DNA of 64,000 bases. It comes from Enchytraeus crypticus. Its lineage: Eukaryota > Annelida > Clitellata > Enchytraeida > Enchytraeidae. The stretch is taken from contig CAJHZI010000205.1 of the NCBI GenBank assembly GCA_905160935.1, forward strand, positions 186,001-250,000. The letters run 5' to 3'. Under the pieces are notes generated by a model. The model made no database searches. It worked only from the letters and a program-made list of their open reading frames with translations, and had not been told where the DNA came from. The position numbers were made by a program, and so were the translations under genes. Position 1 is the stretch's first letter; each line of letters begins with the position of its first letter. Below are positions 24,701-33,576 of this stretch, one piece after another.

Positions 24701-27700
24701 CTTAGTAGGTCATTGGTTTACCTATGCCACTAGCTCATTTGTGTCTGTGACCTTTTTAGTCTTAGCGATTTTGACTGGATCAAAACGACGGAAGTACTAT
24801 AAAGGTCAGAAAGAAGATCGTACAAAATTATTTCTTTATATGATATTTCTGTTGTTCAGAGACTCGTTGAATTTTTAGTTGGTATATATTGCATTGTTTG
24901 TGTAGTTGAGAAGTGAGCGGTCCATCTATGGGCTCGTTAGGAGGAGATGATGATGATTATAACGAATATGATGATGATGACGATGACGACGATGATATAC
25001 TGTTTGTTTAGTTGAGTAGCGGCCCATCCATTGGCTCTGTAGGAGGTGATGATGATGACTTCAACATTCAGATACCCTTCTCTCAGGACGGCTCCTCGGC
25101 AGCTCCACACAAGGTTCAGTTTCTTTTAATCTCCTCTTTGAATTCTGAAACAGCTGCTGAAAACCATGCTTAATTTTTAAAGTCGACTATCGCAGTACTG
25201 GAGTCACAGATATACTAAAGGCTGAAAGATGTGTAATGGAAGTCGTAGACAAATACCTTAATTTTAAGGGTACTTTTTTGTCAAGCAATCAAATGCACAA
25301 TGAATTAATTTCTAGCGGAGACCTTATATATATATTACCCTGTCAATATGAATGCAGTATATTATTGTTATTTAGCTTCGGCTTTTAAGTTTTTTTACGT
25401 TGTCGATTCATATTTGAGAAGTCAGACATTTGTTAATTTAAAAATTAGTTATCGATTAATTGGTTTTATGCTGTAGACTCCAAAGTAGTATTGCAGTAAT
25501 GGGTTTAAACTGACTGTAATTAAATAGATCAGTTCCTTCTTAATGGTCTGCACAATTTTATGACGATTTTATTTGTAAAATATTAATCATGAGATCAAAT
25601 GTTTAAACTAGAATTATTATTTCTTCGATCAGTTGATGTGAACCCATTTCCTCATTTACTGATTTTAGGTTGGCAGGACAGTACGACTGGTAAATAATTA
25701 GATATTACTAATAAATCTCCTTGCCTCTACTTCTAGCTGTACGACTGTAGCTGTGTGCTTGGCTGTGTTAGTTTGTGTAAAGGCATGGCTCTATGTTGTC
25801 AAAGCTGCTTCGAGTTCTTGTCTCGTGCATTAGTAGTGTGGAATGGATATCTGGGGTTGGCGGTTTATGTTTTGCCCATCTGTTCACTGAAATTAGGTAA
25901 TGAAGATTTCACTGCTATAGGGGACTTTTAATACACAGTGCCAATTTTAGCTTTATTTAATTGATAGATGGTCGAAATTGTAATTTTTAAATTGTTTTGA
26001 TTTTGTTTCAATTTTTTAAAATACTTTTGGCTACCTACTGGGTTCTGGCCACTTGAAGACTAACTTTGTTTTTCCTCTATTAGACTGTAAACCTTTTTAA
26101 TTCAGGATGTCTTCTGTAGCAGTTTAATATTTGATACATTAGACTACAACGATGATACCCCATTTGAGTGCATATATCTTGTGGTAGAAATTACAATGTA
26201 TATATATATATGTGTGTGTTCCTTTTTATGTGAATATGTGAATGTGCATTTCTGTTGTGATCGAAATTTTTCCGTTTTACTTTGATTTACAGCAAATGTG
26301 AAGTATTTTTGTTTTTTAATGTGATTAATTAATAGTTCTTGCAGATTATGTTGTCTTGTAAACGATGCTTGGACTCAATTTTTTATTGTACCGTTGTTCA
26401 ATTCAGTGTGTATTACTGCTGGTGCGATAATATTAAATTTAAGAAGATAACATTTTAGTTTATCTTTTGGCTAGTGGGAAAGATTTTGTAATAGTACTTT
26501 GGAGTTGCTACATTGTAAAGTTGGTGTACTCGAAGTAAAGCAAATCTGATTATACAGATGGCGGAGCACCACTAGAGAACCCAGCTGAAATGTGAAGCTA
26601 AAACCTATCGACCTACCTTGCCCTAATGTAGAAGTTTGTGCCCCTGAACTCTTAAATTCTAGTTAAATTTTGAGGGGTCCTCCACAAATGATGAGATGGA
26701 GTGAATATCTGTAATCTGGTTACTTGGTGTTTTATGGGAGTTTCTAGATCTGCAAGCATCAGATTCTAGTTTAATGTCCCACATGTTTTTTTGTTAAACT
26801 TAAACTTTTAGGTTACATATTATTGAACATCTCAATTGTGCTGTGGTTAGAGAGGTCAGGTACCGTCATGAAGTTTTAAATGACAGATGCTGAGGTGATA
26901 TTGAGCTATTGTGGGTTCGATTCTTGGCCGCGCTGATCTGAGAGTAAAATCTCGGACATACACCCAGCTGGTTACCCAGAAAATTCACTGAATTGCCTTA
27001 TGGTTTAAATTTTTGTCGTTTTAAAAGTGATAGATATCAACATGTTTGATCATTTCGCTGTAATGCGTGCTATTATGAACCCATTTTGCTTATCAAGACT
27101 AACACTAATATATTGTTACACATACTCCATTTATATATAGGGCTATATAAAAGCGCATTTCTCTTAATTCAAAACTATAATATGTGAACTGTAATTTAAA
27201 TTTCTTTTTCCCACATATTTTCTATTCTAAAGCTATTCTTGAGAGTATAAAAATCTATACAGTGTTTGCCATCTTTATTGAACTTTTATAACGTAAAGAT
27301 GAAGATTTGAAATGTAAATTGCACATGAAACCTAGGCAGATCGAACACGAGAAACTCCTTAAAAATTTTGGCTCGTGAGAATAAGATAATCACTGTTTGG
27401 TTATTAATTTTCCTGGTATTTTCTCTTAAGAAATGTCAGCCACTTTACTAGTCCGCTGCACCGAACTATGGTTGGAAAAAAATGCATGAAAGTATGTGGT
27501 CCAAAATATTGGAATCTACTATCCGAAAACATCACAGTATTGTCTACTGAATCTCGCTTTAAGCAGAAACTTCATTACTCAGTTCAATTCAATTCAATTC
27601 AATTTAGTAAGAATACCAAAAAGGGTCATGCAATCCTGTAGAGTTCATATACGCGACATACAAACTAGCAAATGCAGAAGAAAAAACACAAACTAAATGT

Positions 27701-30700
27701 GTTCTAATGTGAACTTAAGAAAAGTAAGAAAAATAATGATAATAGGTGAACTTGTGCATAGACAAAATAGGCAGGGGAATAATTTAAAATCAGTTATAAA
27801 TAAATATAACGATAAGTGATTATATAACGAGTGACATGTGCTATTTGAATGTAAAAAATAATAAATTTATTATGTAACTTTACGGCACCATATTTATTTT
27901 GATTGCTATAAAGGCTGAATATTTTGTCGTAGTTTTGATTTTATATCTGCATTTTTGTTTCTTAGCGTTAATTAATTAATGGATACCAAAGAATTGCTGT
28001 TAAATATTATTAAGTTTACTTTTGTGCCGTGAATTGTTTATGGTGATTCTCACAAATTGCAATCCCTTGAGGTGTGCCTAAGAACAGTTAATTACTATGT
28101 ATTTGCATGTAACTCGTTCTACCCTGTCGTTCGTCGCTGTCAGCCTGTGTATAGTGTAACAATCACTGCAGACTTTTTGTGCTTTCACATTGTGTTAACG
28201 TTGTTACTTAGTAACTAATTAGATGGTTTAATATATAACAAAAACTGGCAACAGTTTCTTTATTCTAATTTGAATGGCTACAGTAATATTGCCGTAAAAA
28301 AGTGACGACAGTTCCATTGAGTTATCTGAGGGTGTCAATGTGTTAGCTCAGAAGCTTCATTGGGCTACAAAAAATTGGGAATTATCAGCAACCATAAATA
28401 TTACTATTTTCTGTGTCAACAAAGTGTTTATTGTTGTTAGGAATGTAATTTTTCATTGTGGTATCTTAATATCAGTTGTTTCATTGCGTTAAGAAAGTAT
28501 CAAAGGTCTCAACGTTTAATTAATTGAAATTGTCTACTAGTTTTATTGTGTTAACTAGCTGTCAACATTGGCAGCCTTGCAGGCTAGTCAAAGCTGTAGT
28601 ATGTTTCATTCAAATAATAAATTCCAGGGAAGTCTATATAGTTTAATGTCAAGATTTCTCAATGCATGTATACACTGATGTTATGCGATGTAAATTTTTT
28701 CTTACTCTTGCTCTTTAAGTGATTGCATGGGCTTTGCTTAAACAAATTGGCACTGTCTGTCACTGTCTCTATGTGAATACTTTCATTTCTCTTGCACAAT
28801 GTACTCTTGTACACGAACATAACTCAATGCTTTGAATATTTTTCGGAAAAAATTGAGTTGAAGGAGCTATAGGTAAAAGTATGTTACTTTAACAATGAAT
28901 GTCTCTGGTTAATCCATGAACTGACCCTATCTGTGGACTCATCTGCGAACTGACTTGAAGAAACACACGTTGTATTATTTATAATTGCTAATTTAAAATG
29001 TTGCTATTGGGTTATAAACCCACATTGAATTGATCTGTAGTGATGTATGCTGTATGGACTTCTCTGACATCATCTTTTGATGAGGAAACAGATGTTAAAC
29101 TTTTGTTATTGTTGTTGCTGTTGTTGTTGTTATGTTTATAATTTTATTACTAGTTTTTTATTATCTTGAGTAGTATTATTATGAGTTCATATTAGATAAA
29201 AATCTAATATGAGATGGATAATGAGGCCCAAAGAATGCGACAGAATTTAGTCAGCTAGCGAGCTTTCTATGTGTTGTTGTTTTCTCTGTGTCAATGTATA
29301 TATTTATGTTCATGTGTTGTAGTTCGGCATCAATGAAGACGAGTTTAACGATGACGATGATACTCGGTATGTCCCACGAATGATTGTCATTGTAAATGGG
29401 TTAAAACGATCATGGTAGTAAATATTTAATAATGTATGATATTATCTCTTTTTATGATATTCACATGTTTGAACTACTAAGCAGTTTAGTTGATTAGAAC
29501 AGGTGATCGAGCACCTGAGCCGTATCCTGGGCAAAGAATGTAAAATAAGCCCATTTGTCAGAGAAAATTCAAACAATTGTGTATCGCTATCAGCTCGACC
29601 GGTAAGTGATCCCATGATCTCAGAGACAGCCATTTGAAATACCATGACGTCGCCCGTAGCTCTACACACTTATCCAATGAGATATTCAATAGCTCTGTGT
29701 TTAATAGAGATTTATGTGAACATTTTAGTATTGTTATGAGCTGCAAATGTATGTCGAGATTAGGATGTAATCTCTACTATTTAATCAATGTACAGTCCTT
29801 GTCCAGATTTGAATTTTACTTTCTACTGTTTTTCTAATGTTTAAGTAGTCTTCAGTTTTTACGTAAAGGTGATGATTTGATGTTTGTTATTTGTATAGTC
29901 TACAGTTTGACAAGTCACTTAGTCCAACATCTGGAGCTTGTGACAATGTGAGTACTATTGTAATACTATTTATAATAATTTCACTTTAACACGCACTTTA
30001 GTACTTATTGCAGGATTTAGTTTAATGCTCTCTGAATGCTAATATATCGTTTTGTAACATTAAAACTCAATCATTATCCTTAACATTATCCATATATGAT
30101 GTATTGTTAGTATCAGCTCTTCAGTGTAGTTTATTTTGTAAATTTCATGAAAGTATTATCAAATCAATCTGGTCTCTGAGGTGATTTCTCGCGTTGGTTG
30201 TGTCAGGCGAGCGCAGAGGAGATGTTTGAGCGACTGTGTAGCGCTAGGGATCAGCTGATGAGAGGCAGTGGCTCAGCGGCTGTGGAGGAAGACGTGTGGG
30301 AGGAGAAAGAGGTGACTCTCTCTGACCTAGCCGTGGCCACCTCATCTCCCGCCACGACCACTGCTCGCGCCAGGTACGGTAGCATTCAGTGTCCAGCACA
30401 GGGATCAGTCAATCAATAATCAATACGAATTTAACTTCCGGTTCCTCGCCATAAGGCAATGTCGGGGACGTCTCTTGCCGACTCTACACAAACACGCGCC
30501 AAAGCACCACACAATGACGACTGGGTACACAGAGACCACAAGCGAAAGCGAGATCAAAGCAGTGCAAGTCCAAGATCCAAGGCAAGCGGGTCAAAATTTA
30601 GACCTAAGGCGGAAAGAGATGGGTTTTTAGCTTACCAAGGAAAGTACCAATACAATTACAAGATCCAAGGTCTTGTGCAGAGAGTTCCATATTGTTGGAG

Positions 30701-33432
30701 CAGAAAACTTGAGCGATGTGCAAACTTTTCGAGCAGCGGGCCACTTTGGGGAAATAAAAACTTTCTGGGGCCACATGGCTTCTTTAGTCACAGTAGCAAT
30801 CTCTTTGTGTCTGAGTTTATCCTGATCATAGTTTGATTACCGGACGGGCACTGATGAGGATGGTCCTTTTCATTATGCTTTTTACCGGCTGGAGCCCGTG
30901 GCAATGTCGATAAGATATTCGATCGCCAATCAGTATGTGAAGGGTTCAAATCTTGAGATCGCCCGTCGCTGACATCGCTTTCGAGTGAGGAAATTGACGT
31001 TAATATTAGCTTTTATAATATAATCTTGATATGCTAGAAAGTTTTTGAGCAAATTATTAATTGATTTGTATAAATTGTTCTGTATCTGTGTGTGCGCGCG
31101 CGTGTGTATATATATATGTGTGTACCGAGAATGTTTTATGGTGGATGTATTTGAGTTCACCTGGACCTAGGTATATGTAAACATATTCCGTGTGCTGCTA
31201 AAAAGCTGGTGAAGCAAATGTTAACGTCAATTTCCGCACTCGAAAGCGATGTCAGTGACAGGCGAGCCCAGGATTTGAACCCCGCACATACTGAGCCGCG
31301 GTCAAGTACCTTACCGACACTGCTACTGGCTCCAAAAAAGTAAACGAATAACCTAAATAGTAGAACCCTATATCCCTGCTAATGCTGCCAGTCTGTGTCT
31401 GGTGCTTAGGCGAGTGTGCGTCTGTTAGTCTGGTGTATGTAAGTGTGTGTGTGTAATATTTCTGATATTTTAAGTCAACAGCACGGACTTTAAGAACAGA
31501 GTCTTGTGTTGTGCAGACAAATGCCGGGTTCAGCTGGAGGCAGGAACTCCACCCACATGGCTCTGGACAGCGATGATGACAGTGGTGATGATGAGAGGGG
31601 CGGAGCTAGAGGTGATGTGGACGAACCAAATAGCTCTGACTCTGAGGAAGACCTAGACTCTCCTGCAATGATACGTCAAGCTCCTGAATCATCCAACAGA
31701 CCAGCTCCTACCATCATCTCAGGCATGATCTATGATGATATCTATCACTTATCTGATATATATTAAACTCTTGATTTGTACCAATAAGCCGAATCTTACA
31801 ATTCATCTCGTCTCAAGTAAGATCTATGCTGATATAATGCATTGTTTACATATAAACTGATATAATAAAATAGTCATACAGAATGTGTCAGTAAACTATG
31901 TTTAGATAACATATCAGCTAAATATGCTAAAAGCTGGAGCCAGTGGCGATGTCGGTAAGATATTCGACCGCGGATCAGTATGTGCGGGGTTCAAATCCTG
32001 GGCTCGCCCGTCACTGACATTGCTTTCGAGTGAGGAAACTGACGTTAAAATTAGCGTTATTAGAGTTTAATGTTTTCTATATTTGCTGTTTCTATTTCAG
32101 GTACCACAAGCCAGTCGGATAGTTGTCCATTCAGTGGTGTAGGGAAAGAAACACAAGCATCAGTTGCTGAAGCCATGGACACTGGGGAGAGTAAGTTCAC
32201 TACACATGTACTGCTGTTTTCTGGTTGTTTATACGACTAAATAACATTGTATTGCTACATACTCTGATGCTTATAACTAGAGGTGCGTTTTTAATTTCAC
32301 CTACTTGATGTTGTTATGATTAATTGAGTAGCAAATCGGTATGATGTTCCACTACAAATAAGTAGATGTCGGGTTATACTGAATGTGTCATATCATATTA
32401 GTGACTTTAATATGCAACTCTAATGTAACATTGTAAGAAATAATCTGATACGGACATTAGATGCTTTGCAATCCTAAATTTCACATCATTTTCTTATCTA
32501 TTTTCTTCTAGTGTTTTAAGCCAAGTTTAATTTCAAAATATCTCAGTTGATTCAGCGACGTCAATCGACTATGTTTATTTCATTAACTATATGTCGCGAC
32601 GTTATCTGTTATTTATTTTCAGTTTCAGGACATATTTAAATTTATGTCTTAGAAACGGAGTCCTCAGTAAACAGCATGCACTATACTATCCTGCATATGT
32701 ATTTATTTGCTATAATGTAAAAACCAGAGCTAAATACCTTGAAATAGAATAAATTGATGTAGCAGACTACTGCTGTTATGCAATACCATCCCTGATGCTA
32801 TCTAGAACTGTTGATGCGCAGATTGGGCTAATTTTGACGACGCAGTAATGGACACCCTGGAGGTCACCCCTGCACGTGACGACGGGGCGGCCACGTGGGC
32901 CTCTCCCTCGTCAGGGGGCTCAAACCAGTCCTCGACCACTGACGACGGTTCCTGGGCCAATTTTGACTCGTTCAGCCCCGAGTCAGCGTCAGCTAAAGAC
33001 TCTAGTACAGACAGTAGCGGCTGGGTGGTCGACTTCAGTGATCTCACCAACCTACCTACTTCTACTGACAGGTCTCTGCGTGTGTGTGGCAGTGCATGTG
33101 TATCGCTGTGTGTATATGCATTTACATACAGCGATATAAGCGACGAGCTAGCGTGTACATGTCGTATGAACAATTTTCTTGTAATTACGGATTTTCTTGT
33201 AAGTATCACTAGACCGGCACCATTTAGGATCTTTTTCTCTCTTCAGCACATGTTTTTTTTTCAGATTGTTTGGGGTGAATCGATTTGTAGTGACATGTGA
33301 TGGGGGACGTCCCTGACGTCATCCTTGTATGGGGAAACGGACTTTAAACCTTTATTAATATTACTAGTAATTATATGTGCAAAGTATATCATCTCTTCAC
33401 CTGCATTACTCATAAATTATAAGCTGTGATCC

Positions 33433-33515
<83 letters not shown>

Positions 33516-33545
33516 CATACATACATATACATACATATACATACA

Positions 33546-33576
<31 letters not shown>

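Noticed and set aside
30459..30836. Plus-strand frame of 125 residues in PPP6R intron 18
   Set aside because: Low-complexity basic sequence without homology or splice support; likely chance.
32802..33209. Long minus-strand frame opposite PPP6R exon 21
   Set aside because: Shadow of a GC-richer coding exon; the plus-strand frame has matching phases and WANFD motifs.
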